A stretch of DNA of 64,000 bases from NCBI RefSeq assembly GCF_963259705.1, contig NC_081842.1, positions 43,468,803-43,532,802 on the forward strand. Direction: 5' to 3'. This DNA comes from Myotis daubentonii. Taxonomy: Eukaryota; Chordata; Mammalia; Chiroptera; Vespertilionidae. A model generated the notes under the pieces. It was not told where the DNA came from. It saw only the letters and a list, made by a program, of their open reading frames with translations, and did not search any database. The translations under genes and the position numbers were made by a program. Within the stretch, counting starts at the first letter, position 1; every line of letters begins with the position of its first letter. This document shows positions 44,481-55,340 of the stretch, piece after piece.

Positions 44481-44760
44481 TTTATTTGACTATGATGTAT
44501 ATTTAAAGGGCTCAGTTACAATGGGCCCCGGGCGCTCTTTAACAAGCTGCAGCTGTCTGGTCGCTCATTAGCTCTCCTGACATCTTCTCTGGGCTGGGCC
44601 TGGGGGAGCAGTCCCTGAGCCCCTCTCTGTGGGCCAGTGCCTTGGAAGCTGACTTCTTGCCCCGAGCCCCGGAGCCACCATGATGAATGACGCTGCTGCC
44701 CCATGCAGACAAACGCCTTCCTGGAACAAGCCCTGTTAGTTTAAGACAAACAATCCCAAG
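44480..44760. promoter_or_regulatory. Repeat-free block, weak enhancer candidate
   Basis: Unique sequence with 'gtatatttaaagggctcagt' near 44500, an E-box CAGCTG in 'gctgcagctgtctgg' (44548), homeodomain-like 'ctcattagctc' (44564) and 'gttagtttaagacaaacaat' (44734). Regulatory role is speculative. Confidence 0.25.
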
Positions 44761-45097
44761 CGACTCTGGCAAAAGCCCTTGTATGGAAGGCTCCAGCCTC
44801 ACTTGCCACCACCTGCCCCTCTCTGGGCACTGGGAAAAGACACATGAGGGGCCAGGCAGCTCCAGGCACTGTCCTCAGGATGGGGACAGAGCGGGGTCTC
44901 CAAGCAGGGCCTGGACGTCTATGAGGTGAGTTGACAGAACTAACCTCCATAGGGAAGTGGAGAAGCAGGCTGGCCTGTGAAGCAGGGGCTTGGGCAGCTT
45001 GACATCTGCCCTCTGCCGCTCTCACATGTGTCTCTGCTCAGGTTACACCTTCTTGGCCCCAGACCCCTCAAACGTAAAATAGGCCAGTTTGTGAGAT

Positions 45098-45270
45098 CAA
45101 TGGTTCCCAACGCTGGCTGCGTATTGGGGTCACTGGAGGACCGCTTAAGAAATACTAATGCCTAGACCCCATTCCCAGGGTTCGATCCATTGGGTTTCAG
45201 ACACTGCCACGCTCCTCTTCCCCAAAGCCCTCCAGTGATTCTAACGTGCAGACAGGGTTGAGAGCCATTG
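45098..45270. repeat. MER20-like hAT remnant
   Basis: 'caatggttcccaacgctggc' at the left and 'gacagggttgagagccattg' at the right are diverged MER20 termini, with 'tccagtgattctaacgtgca' inside. Confidence 0.8.
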
Positions 45271-46530
45271 GTTTGGGTGTTTCCTAAGGTCTCTCTGAGT
45301 CTGGCTTGTTAGGTCTTCCTGGACAATTCCTGGTTCCTTAGCAGATATCCCCAGGAAGCCATCAAAATGCAGAATGTGGGACCTAGAGGTTCCTCTACCA
45401 GCAGCTCCTCCTGCACAAACCCCCTGGACTGGAGTAGGAAGGGACCTCAGAACTCAGCGGGTCCAAATCGGTTTTAGAGATGGCAAAACGGAGGCTTTCT
45501 CCCCTGGGTGAGAAGAACTCCAGGCCACATGCTGAGTGCTTTGTAGGTGTAAACATCGGCAGTGTAGGAAATTATCCTTATTACAGATGGGATGGTTGAA
45601 GATGGAGAGCAAGATTGGAGTGCTGGAATTAAAACTGCTCTCTGTCTTCCCAACTAGATTGCCAGCCCCTTAAGAGCAGACGCCAGGTCTCTTTTTTTTT
45701 ATTTTTTTGATCTTCCTCTTGACTTAGCAATACATGACTGTGTAGATGGATGGATGAATGGGATGAATGGTGGGGTCGTCCTTGCTTTGGGCATCCATCA
45801 CTAGATTCAGTTGTGGGTCACCTAGGCTGCCATCACCGTCACTGCTGTGAACAAAGGAGGGGCAGGGACTGAGGGAGGCACTGACAGCCTGTGAGCCTTG
45901 GGACTCAGGGGAGGGCCCTGAAGCTGGTCTTGACAGACGTGCTGTGAATGACGAAGCCAGATTACACACCTGTTATTATTCCCCTCCCCCCCGCCCCCCC
46001 CCCCCCCCCCCCCCGTGAATTCACATCTCCGAAGCCCATCACATAGCAGAGCCAGGAATTTCACATCCTCAAACGTCTTTTGGCCCAAAAGGCCATTTCC
46101 GCCAATGGATGAATATGGTCCTGCAGGTATCAGGTGGGTGAGGACAGGGGTGGATGCTCTGGACTGGGTCTGACACTCTCACAAACTTTTAGTTTCTCAA
46201 AATAACACCCACCCGACACTCAAACAGCCATCCGTTATTGAGCTCTCCCTTGGGCAGACACTCTGAAGCTCGTGGGGGTTCCTCAGGGTGGGTCCCAGGA
46301 ATCTGAAATCTTTTAAGAACTCTCCAGGGATTCTGTTGTGCAGGCAGGTTTAGGAATCTTTTGACTGGAAAGGCATTGTAGGTGGAGGGAATCGAACGTG
46401 CCAAGGAAGGGGGTTGGTCCCAGGCCAACAGTCAAATGTGTCTGGAAGCCAGCTTATTTGGGGAAAAGAAGGAGATATGATTAGGGTGGGAGGATGGGCT
46501 CAAAATGCCTTTTTGCTAGAATCCTTTAAA
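45271..46530. other. Mixed: L2-like end, C run, partial MER20
   Basis: About 45655-45790 resembles the L2 3' region ('gccccttaagagcagacgcc'). A long C run with one G interruption lies at about 45981-46014. About 46255-46365 is MER20-like ('actctccagggattctgttg'). No gene. Confidence 0.55.
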
Positions 46531-46770
46531 AGAATTCCCCCGGGGAAGTGGTCATCCATTTCAGTGCTCCTCACGCAGGCTGACGTGCCCAGGTTGCGGG
46601 CGATCTGGTGCCGATTACCAGGTTGCGGTGCATTAAGTAATGCAACAATAAAATTGGGGTCATTGCAGCACAAAGTCCCCTTTATTTTGACAAGTGTAGT
46701 TCTTACTCTGAAGTGTTATCATAAATAATTAAATTAAACCAGTAAATGGCGTGTAGTGTGCTTTGCTGAA
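46530..46770. promoter_or_regulatory. Repeat-free AT-rich block, weak enhancer candidate
   Basis: Contains a direct repeat 'ccaggttgcgg' (46590 and 46619) and then AT-rich DNA with 'cattaagtaatgcaacaata' and 'ataaataattaaattaaacc'. No known repeat recognised. Function is speculative. Confidence 0.25.
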
Positions 46771-46976
46771 GTAACCAAGTCTCTGTAACCCCAGACACTG
46801 AGCCACTCCTTTGGGGATTCTTGGCTCAGAAACATTCAGGAATTTTCAGAGCACAACAGTATTTGAGCTGGTTGAGGGAGAGGGTGGAGTGGAAGGTTCA
46901 TCCCAGTCCCTTGCTGCCCCCTCCCATCAGTGTGTCCCATTCTGCTGTGACCCATCCTGGCATTTGACCTGTGGTC

Positions 46977-47202
46977 TTTTTAAAATTTATTTAATATTTT
47001 ATTTATTGTTTCAGAGAGTAAGGAAAAGGGAGAGAGAGATAGAAACATCAATGATGAGAGAGAATCATTGATTGGCTGCCTCTTGCATGCCCCGCACTGG
47101 GGACTGAGCCTGCAACCCAGGCAAGTGCTCAGACTGGGAATTGAACCATTGACCTCCTGGTTCATAGGTTGACACTCAATCACTGAGCCATGCCGACTGG
47201 GC
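46977..47202 (-). mobile_element. Ves SINE
   Basis: AT-rich tail, body with 'agagagaatcattgattggc', reversed tRNA head 'gagccatgccgactgggc'. A 12-bp duplication 'tgacctgtggtc' flanks it (46965-46976 and 47203-47214). Confidence 0.95.
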
Positions 47203-47404
47203 TGACCTGTGGTCATTTGAACTCAGAAGAGGGATTGCTGCCAGCCCTGGGCTGGCCCTGGGGTCGAGGGGTCGGGGCCTAGCGTACATACTGTGCAGTC
47301 TATTTTTCATAAGGCCTGCCCAGGCACCAGGACGTACACCAGCCAGTGCTTCAGATCTCAGGGAGGCAGAGCTTGCTGGGACTCGCAAGACGATTTGACT
47401 CCCT

Positions 47405-47490
47405 GTCCTACCTGCAGCTCCCATCATTTTATAAACAGGGAAACTGAGGCTCAGGGAGGTGAGGTGGCTTGCCCTAGTGCTTATTGGCCA
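47405..47490 (-). repeat. MIR SINE fragment
   Basis: 'cattttataaacagggaaac' and 'tgaggctcagggaggtgagg' are the reversed MIR core. Confidence 0.75.
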
Positions 47491-50400
47491 ATGGATAGGG
47501 ATGAGCAGCACCCAGAGTGTGAGTGAAGAAGACTCTGAAACCCAAAAGGGGACGTGCTGCAGGGACAGGGGCTGCCAGGCAGGGAAAGGGGAGTGGGAAG
47601 GGTGGAAGGATAGGCAAAACAAAGAAGGAAACAGGAATGAGATTTCTTGGATGGTGGGGAGCTTTGGCCCAGGCTCTCAGGGGCCATCCAGGAGGAGCCC
47701 CTGAAGGATAACCATCAGAGTCCTCAAGCATCTAGGCCTTTGCCCACCACATCGAAGCAGTTCTTAAACTATGCAAGAAAGAAGTGAGATCTTTCCGGGG
47801 GGGGTGGGGGTGGGGGAATCCCCAGAGGTAGAACAAGGTGGTCAAAAGCAGGCAGGAGAGTTCAGACCCTCCACAAGGCGAGTGGACCACCTTTCTCTTC
47901 TCCCATTCACTCCATCCCCCCACCCACCTTCTCCTGTCATCCTGCCTGCTGGACATCCAAGCATCAGCCTCCCTCATCCTCCTTGGGGCCCTCAGATAAG
48001 GTGGCAGCTGGTAGCTGGGTGAGAGAGGGGAGCCTTCCAACACCTCCCCTTTTGGTGGTATTCCAGGCCTGTAGAACTCCATGCAGGAACAGCTCCTTTC
48101 TTAGGGCCAGAACTCCCAGGGAGAGTTCCAGAACCCGGGCTCGCTCAGAGTCCCAGCCACTTCCAGGAACTCCCAGGGCCTTGGGGCCGAGCCAGCCCTG
48201 CGTGTCACAAACAGGGATCCTGGATGGAGGAGCCCCTCAGAATGAGGTGCCTGACAGCACACATGGTCCTCCCACCTGCCCCCTCCGATGGGGTGTTTTT
48301 CATAGCACCTGCAGTGGGAGGGAAGCATGTTGTTCTAACTCCACGGAACACTGAGCTATGTCAACAATAGGCAGGGAGCTTGGAACAAAAATCACCGGTG
48401 GGGCAGCACAGCCGCACCAGCAATCCCACAGAGGAGGCAGCCGAGCCCTGAGCGTCCCAAGGTGGCAGGCGGTTAACTGCAGGCACTCAGGTGTTGGGGA
48501 GGTGTCTGGTGGGGTGGGCTTTGCCTTGGGGCTGTTGGTCTTCCTTTGGAGTGTTAGAGAGGGCTGGTGGCCTGAGTGGCAGCCCCTTCTCTTTCCCCTC
48601 CCCCACATCCAATACATCCCTCACCTGGAGTGTGGGCAGGGGAGGGGAAGTGAGCTCCGCTGACCTAGAGAACGCTGACCCCATGAGGCCTGTGCCAGCT
48701 GGGAAGCAGGTAGGCACTGCTGGCTCTCTGATCCTCTCCACCTCCCACACACCTGTGGGTCCCAGGCCACCTCTTAGGCCGAGGTGACAGGGCAGGGGTG
48801 GAGAGAGAGGTGATTTGCATACCAGGTGGAATCTGAAATCCACTGTCACTACACTGGGTCCTCAGGGAGCTCCCTCTGAATGACCTCCCCTCCCTGCTGG
48901 CCTCTTCCTCCTCCTCTGAGGCACCATCTCCTCCAGGAAGTTCTCTGAGACCCAAGGCTGAGCCAGGCCTTCCCCTCTGTGCCTGGTTGTACCCTGTCAC
49001 CTTCAAACCTTATCATCTTGAGTCTGTCTTCCTAAGGCAGGTCTGAATCCTAGTAGTCTCTGTGCCCACTTCCATATACAGTAGGTGCTCAGTCAATGCT
49101 TGTTGTGCAAAACAGGGCGTCTCTGGAAAAAGCCTGATACTTAGGACTGAAGGCTTTAGTGGGAGGCCCCATTCTCTGGCCACGGCTGCACTTGGTCTGG
49201 AGGTACCAGCTGGGGGAGAGGCTAGGAGGAGAGTTGTGCGCTTGGCCCTCCACCCAGCCACCGTCAGCTCCCTGTCACAGCGGGAGCCTCTCTCTTCACC
49301 AGGCAGGGCTGGGGCTACTGCATTCCCTCCCTGTCAGGCACTGTGGGATGTGTGTGTGGCTAGGTTGGGGGGAGGGGACTTTAAACAAACAGCCCATGGC
49401 CCCAGTGAGTGCCAAGGCTCAGCCCAGGCTCACTGTACTCCCTCCCTAGGCAGAGGCCGTTCCCTGGACCGTGGGACAAGGAGCCAGCAGAATTCATTTA
49501 GCAAAAAAGGGTTGGTGCTCTGCCTCCTACTACTCCCCAGCCGGGCCAGATAGCGCCTGGGCGCCCCTCCTGCTCTCCCTCCCCCTTGGGCCTTTCACCC
49601 CCTAATCCACTGAGTGGGGAGCAGTCACGTGGGCCCCCAGCTCTCGACAGGAAGCTGTCGGCACCACTGGCTCCAAGGGCCTGCTCCCTCACCGCCAGGG
49701 AAGGCGGGCTACCTTCCCCCAGCCCTGCTCGCTGAAACCCAACCCCTCTTTCCAGCTGCAGCAAGAAAGAGCCCCAGGCCCAGCCTTCCCCCGGGACCCT
49801 GCAGCCTGCAGATCTCACGGTCAGGGAATTTTCTCTGCACAGTGTTCCAAGCCAGCGGAGCCCCCAGAACAAAGGCCAGGGAGAGACAGCGACCATCTTT
49901 CCCCCTTCACCGCACCCTTAGTCCAGGCAGGGAGACCCAGTGGACAGCAGCCCTTGGCGGAACCGGGTCCAAATCAATTGGGAGCAGTCTCCCTTCTTCC
50001 AGCTCTTCCCCCCCTCCCCCCGCCCGCCCCCCCAGGGGAGGAAACGCGGATGCTGGCCCTGACCTGGGTCTGAGTCAGGCCTGCTCAGCAAGGCCTCCTG
50101 GACTCCTCAGAAAAGGCAACTGCGGCTGGGTCGGGGGCACAGGTTCCAGAACTAACTTGTACCTGGGGAAAAGGCTACTTACAAAAGACAAATTGGGCTT
50201 TTTGTAGTTGTTCCTAAGAACAGACTGTTCCTCAGCTAATAAACTGTTGTCAGGCAGTAGTCCTGATAACAGAAACATAGAGTGGAAGGATCCTAGAGAT
50301 CGAGGAATGGTTCAGAACCCTGTTTCCCCAGTTGCTAACCCTGAGGCCGCCCCAGCTGTAGCGACACCCCAAGATGCGTTACATACAACTCTGAGACAGA

Positions 50401-50530
50401 CTCATTTTCTCACCTGGAATATGGGACTAACACTATTTGCCATGCCTACCTCCATTCCTTTAGCAACGATTAAGTACCTACTATGTGCTAGGCCTTAAGT
50501 CAGTTGCTGGAGACTGAAAAGTAACAGGAT
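47491..50530. other. Long unique GC-rich stretch
   Basis: About 3 kb with few repeats. An L2/MIR-like end is at about 49060-49115 ('gtaggtgctcagtcaatgct') and another at about 50455-50515 ('gtacctactatgtgctaggc'). Open frames up to 197 codons (49614-50207) are Pro/Ser/Gly-rich without domains. No gene called. Confidence 0.45.
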
Positions 50531-51175
50531 ATCCACCCAGGGGTCATGTCAGATAACATGAAGGTGCTTGGGAAACTGAAATGTTGAAACAGATAAGGAC
50601 CGGCTGTAATGATCTCATTAACTTTCTGTGAATGGGGCTGCTAAAGCGATTTTTAAAGTTCTTTAGAATGGTTTTAAGTAAGCCAGGCCTGTCTCCGTAA
50701 TCTGTCCTGCACTATTTATTTGCTTAGCAAACCGTTTCTTCATAGATAGTGCAAAGGAAGGACTTCAGACCAGCCTCAGGCAGAATTTATCCCAAATCCA
50801 GAGTGAGTGGGGTCTGAATTAATTAGGTCTTTCTGTAGCTTAATGTATAAACCTGGGCTCAGGAAATTTGGCCTTTAAAGCAGGTGCCCTTTCAAATGAG
50901 GTGGGTTTCATGTGACTATTTTAACTTCGGCTCCATTACCCTTTATGGGCTACAGGGGTGGTGGGGGAGCGGGTGGGGAGAGATCTGGTACAAGTCTGCT
51001 TCCGTGAGTGGGGAACCAAAGGAACTGTAAAACAGCCCTCTCCCAACCGGGTAAGTCACACTTGTGGCCCGGCTGGGGTCTCCTCCAGCTGGGGTGAGGG
51101 CAGGTGCCAAGACTCCCAGTCCTACTTATGGGGCTGATACTCTGCTGGGGTTTCTTTCCTCCAACTCTTATTAGC
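50530..51175. promoter_or_regulatory. Repeat-free block, candidate regulatory element
   Basis: Unique AT-balanced DNA with 'ctgtaatgatctcattaact' and 'gaattaattaggtctttctg' (homeodomain-like), plus 'gcactatttatttgcttagc'. No repeat recognised. Function is inference. Confidence 0.3.
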
Positions 51176-51279
51176 CCCTCCTTGTCTTTGGACTTTTTCT
51201 CCCCCCAGCTTTATTGAGGTATAATGGGCAAAAAATATTGTGTATATTTCAAATGTACATATAATGTGATGATTTGATA

Positions 51280-51468
51280 TCTATAATAGTAAAAGCATAA
51301 TATGCTAATTAGACTGGACATCCTCCCAGACGACCTTCCAGACGACCTTCCAGACAAAGCCGGGGCTGCGAGGGAAGCCGGGGTCCCGGGTGCCAGAGGG
51401 AAGCCGGTGCCGGCAGCTGGGGGAAGAAAGGCCTACTCTTGCATGAATTTCGTGCATCGGGCGTCTAG
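51280..51468 (+). mobile_element. HeliBat-like non-autonomous Helitron
   Basis: Starts TC ('tctataatagtaaaagcata'), ends CTAG ('catcgggcgtctag'), inserted between A (51279) and T (51469) with no target duplication, all Helitron hallmarks. The sequence matches the HeliBatN type of vesper bats. The flanking L1 joins cleanly as 'gatttgata' + 'tacatgtatat'. A short tandem 'ccagacgacctt' lies near 51328-51350. Confidence 0.95.
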
Positions 51469-52590
51469 TACATGTATATTGTGAAATGATTACCAAACTC
51501 ACGAACACTTCTATCACCTTACATAATTACCCTTTTTTGGTGCAAATATATAATACCTATTTTCTTAGCAAATTTCAAGTATACAATACAGTGTTATTAA
51601 CTACAGTCATCAAGCTGCACATTAGTCCTCAACTTACTCACCTTATAACTGAAAGTTTGTACCCTTTGTCCATCTCCCTGTTTTCCTTAGCTCTCAGCCC
51701 CTGGCAACCACCATTCTACTCTGTTTCTGAGTTCAACTTTTATATTTTTAGATTCCACCTAGAAGTGATATCATAAAGTATTTGTCTTTCTCTGTATGAC
51801 TTATTTCTCTTAGCATAGCACTCTCCAGATTCATTCATGTTGTTGCAAATGACAGGGTTTCCTTCTTTTGTATGGCTGAATAATATTTAATTGTAAGTTT
51901 ATATACATGTATAGGTATGTGTGTGTGTATCACATTTTCTTTATCCATTCATCTGTTGACAGACACTTAGGTTGTTTCTATATCTTGGCTATTGTGAATA
52001 ATGCTGCAATAAACATGGGAGTACAGATATTTCTTCAACATGGTCATTTCATTTCCTATGGATATGTACCCAGAAGTGGGATTGTCATGTCAAATGGTAG
52101 TTCTATTTTTAATTTTTTGAGAAACATTCATACTATTTTCCATAATGGCTGGACCAATTTACATTCCCACAAACAGTGTACAAGAGTTCCCTTTTCTCCA
52201 CATCCTCACCGACACCTGTTATGTCTCATATTTTTGATAATAGCCATCCAGACAAGTGTGAGGTGATAGCTCATTGTGGTTTTGATTTTCATCTCCTTGA
52301 TGATTAATGATGGTGAGCACCTTTCATGTACCTGTTGGCCATTTGTATATCAGGTCCTTTGCCCGTTTTTAAAATCAGGTTATTTAGTTGTTTTGTTTTG
52401 TTTTGTTTTTGCTATTGAATTGTAAGAGTTCCTTATATATTTTGGGTATGAACTCGTTATTGGATATAATGTTTGCAAATATTTTTTCTATCCCATAAAT
52501 TGCCTTTTCATTTCGTTCATTGTTTCTTTGGCTATGCAGAAGCTTTTTAGTTTGATGTAGTCTCATTTGTTTACTTTTGCTTTTGTTGCC

Positions 52591-52640
52591 TTTTACATGT
52601 GCTTTGTGCTACTTTAATTATAACCAACATTTCTGAAAGC
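52591..52640 (+). other. 50-bp templated insertion in the L1
   Basis: These 50 bases interrupt the L1 'ttttgcttttgttgcc...agatccaaaa' stretch and match 53793-53842 at 47 of 50 positions with no gaps. The three differences are transitions. Confidence 0.75.
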
Positions 52641-53025
52641 TTTTGTTGTCAGATCCAAAAAATAATTGCCAAGACCAATGTCAAGGAGCTTTTCCTCTCT
52701 GTTTTTCCTACTAGGATTTTATGTATTCAGGTCTTACATTTAAGTCTTTAATACATTTTGAGCTGATTTTTGTTTATGGTGTAAGATATGGGTCCAATTT
52801 TATTCTTTTGCATGTGGCTCTCCAATTGGACTGCTTGTTCTGGTTTCTGGGTGGCCTCCAAACTCTCCAGCCATCAGAGTGCCATCTTGGGCACCAGGTC
52901 CTAGGACACTCTCTCACTTAAGAATCTCTTGGCTAATCCCGAAACTCCTCACCCGCCGCCCATGGATCTTTCCCACCTTCTCTTATTATCTGCCCAGCAG
53001 GATTCCAGGTCAACTGTACTTTAGC

Positions 53026-53351
53026 CAGTCCAATACCACAGCCACCAGCCACATGTGGCTGTTGAGCACTTGTGGCCAGTCTGATTGAGATGTTCTTTAA
53101 CTATAAAATATACACCAGATTTTAAAGCCTCGGTATGGAACAAGTAATGTAAAATATCTCATTAATAATTTTTATATTGATCACATGTTGAAATGATAAT
53201 ATTGTGGGTCTATTGAGTTAAATAAAAATATATTTAAACAATTAATTTCACCTGTTTCTTTTAAAATTTTTAATGTGGCTACTAGACCATTTGAAATTAT
53301 GCCTATGACTCCCATTTGTGGCTCACATTATGTTTCTTTTGGACAGCGCTG
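53026..53351 (-). repeat. hAT-Charlie-type MER element
   Basis: Termini CAG...CTG ('cagtccaata' at the left, 'ttggacagcgctg' at the right). Internal phrases 'agccacatgtggctgttgag' and 'aatgtggctactagaccatt' belong to a common old MER-type DNA transposon whose exact name I cannot fix. Confidence 0.7.
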
Positions 53352-53578
53352 CCCTAGAGCACCAAGCAGTAAACTAGTGTCTGGGCTGGGTGGTAGGCAG
53401 ATTTCAGTGACCTTTCTAAATCTCTGCTTCCTTTGGTCTCAGATAGGATTAAAATCATCTTCAGATGACTGTTGGAGAACTTAGACGAGCTGACAGTTGT
53501 GAAAGGACTTCGCATATACAAGGTAACACAATACATGTTGGGTCCTTTTCCAAATCACAGTTCAGACATCTCTTAGAG

Positions 53579-53719
53579 CAGTGGTTCTTGATTTGGGATG
53601 CACCTGGATTCACCTGGGCCGCTTTTAAAAAGTATGGCCCCATTCCAGGGTAATTGGTCTGAGCAGAATTTCAAAGCTCCCAGATGATTCTAATGCCTGG
53701 CCAGGGTGGAGAATCCCTG
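53579..53719. repeat. MER20-like hAT remnant
   Basis: 'cagtggttcttgatttggga' at the left, 'agatgattctaatgcctggc' and 'gtggagaatccctg' at the right. Flanks 'tcttagag' and 'ctctagaa' are compatible with a decayed 8-bp duplication. Confidence 0.75.
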
Positions 53720-53792
53720 CTCTAGAAGAATTGTTCTACCCTTCACCCCGCAAAGCTCTGACCCCCTTGCTTTACGTGGTGTCCTTTTAGCA

Positions 53793-53975
53793 TTTTACAT
53801 GTGTTTTATGCTACTTTAATTATAACCAACATCTCTGAAAGCCTACCAAACGTCTGACGCTTTACATACATGGCCTTTAATCCTCACCACAACTCTGCAA
53901 GGCGAATTTGATTAACACCGTTCCACAGATGAGGCAGCTGGGGCTTAGGAAGGTTAAAGTAACTTACATGTTCAA
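53793..53975 (-). repeat. MIR remnant; source of the 50-bp patch
   Basis: 'cttaatcctcaccac'-type MIR order: 'ttaatcctcaccacaactct', then 'acagatgaggcagctggggc', reversed MIR. Its upstream part (53793-53842) is the sequence duplicated in the L1 at 52591. Confidence 0.8.
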
Positions 53976-55100
53976 TAAGGGGAGGGAGACGGGGGAAGCA
54001 CTCAGCCCAGCTCAGGCAGACTCCAGAGTGCGAGCCATTGGCCACTAGGCCACACTGCCCTCATTTAAAATTCCTCAGTCACTAGACTGTAAGTTCCAGG
54101 GGGCAGGGATGACTTCTTCCTGGTGGCGACAGGACTCAGACGATGCATTCAGTCGTCCCCCTTGATAAATCCCTTTTCAAAATAAGTGGCTTCTTAAAGG
54201 CTTGATTAAATGTGATTCACGTTTTCTACTTTTGCAAGACTTCGAATACAAACATTCTTAAATCAAGGGGTGAACACCCACACGAGGGACTCACCTGCAG
54301 CTGTATGAAAGGACAGGGAACTGCACAGTGACAGGGAAAGGCGATTATGGGGGCATGAGAAGTGGTGGGAAAATCCAGATCCACAGTCTGGAAATGGTAG
54401 AATTATTTAAAAACATTTTTTTAAAGTGAAACAGAGGTGGGAGAGCTGGGAGGGAAGGACTTGATAATGTTACCAGCGGTTGTGTTGTGGCGGTGAGATC
54501 ACAGATCATTCTTTTTCTTCCATTTGCCAAATCTTCTGTAATGTGTCTCTATGAGCTTCAGACCAAATGGAAAGAAAAAATCCTCCGGGTGATTCATCCC
54601 AACAAAAACCATAAGATTTGGTCTGCGCTCCTTCATCCTCTGCCTCAGTCCAGGCCACCTTGCCCCACCCCTTTGAGGAGAACAGGACTGGAAGCAGCAG
54701 GGTACCGTGGAGGGCCCCCTCAGGCGAGGACTCCGGCATTTCTCCCACAGCCAGTCTGGGAGTGGAAGAGGGAAGGGCTGCGTCCTTCTCTCTAGGGACA
54801 GGGTCCTTAGGCCTCCATAACCAGGACCCTGCTCTTCTGCAGGGAGCAGGAAGGAACGTGGGAGCCCTCCTCCTGGGCCTCCCGGTGCCTTTCCCAGGTT
54901 TGGAGCCAAGCACTGGAGCAGGCCGCCCTAGCAAGGCACAGCAGCCTGTGGTCTTCGTCTGCTGCACGAGGGCTGGTGGGTGTCCAGAAGTGCAGTTTCT
55001 GAGAGGAAATGACTTTCCTGTTCCTCTTGGGCTCTCTCCTCTCCCTGGAGTGGGCTCAGAAGCCAGCCTAGCCCACCCTGCCACTGGGCCAGCCCACCGA
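53976..55100. other. L1M 3' end then unique GC-rich DNA
   Basis: About 54340-54560 resembles a sense L1M 3' end ('gtggcggtgagatcacagat', 'cttccatttgccaaatcttc'). 54560-55100 is GC-rich. Overlapping frames of 226 codons (-) and 201 codons (+) span it but have no domain, and both run into MIR or L1. Confidence 0.5.
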
Positions 55101-55340
55101 CAAGCAGACTGTGAGAGAGTGGTTCTGAGCTTGGACCCAAACAGATCTAGTTCAAGTTTTGTCCAGTTTTGCCACGAAGTGAGCAACCTCAGGAAAATGA
55201 CATGCCATCAGGGCCTCATCTGAAAAATGGCAGAATAGCCCCTGTTTGGCAGGACGGTGATGAGGGTCCAGTGCGAAATTATGGGCAGAAAGCACCTAGC
55301 ACAGGCCCAGCAAACAACAGCTGGTATTGGTGCTTCTGTC
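55100..55340 (+). repeat. MIR SINE remnant
   Basis: 'gttctgagcttggacccaaa', 'gaagtgagcaacctcaggaa', 'gggcctcatctgaaaaatgg' and 'aaagcacctagcacaggccc' follow MIR. Confidence 0.85.

Larger units (their letters stand above)
51190..52830 (-). repeat. L1 fragment, 3' UTR and ORF2 3' part, antisense
   Basis: From 'ccagctttattgaggtataa' through 'ttgaggtata' and 'gtgaataatgctgcaataaa' to the region ending 'ccaattgga', this is a single antisense L1 of intermediate age. Its open frames are broken. It contains a Helitron at 51280-51468 and a foreign 50-bp patch at 52591-52640. Confidence 0.88.

Noticed and set aside
49498..50207. 197-codon (+) and 132-codon (-) frames
   Set aside because: Pro/Ser/Gly-rich, overlapping on both strands, no motif or splice structure.
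54506..55223. Overlapping 226-codon (-) and 201-codon (+) frames
   Set aside because: GC-rich DNA gives long frames on both strands; both run into MIR or L1 sequence and show no domain.
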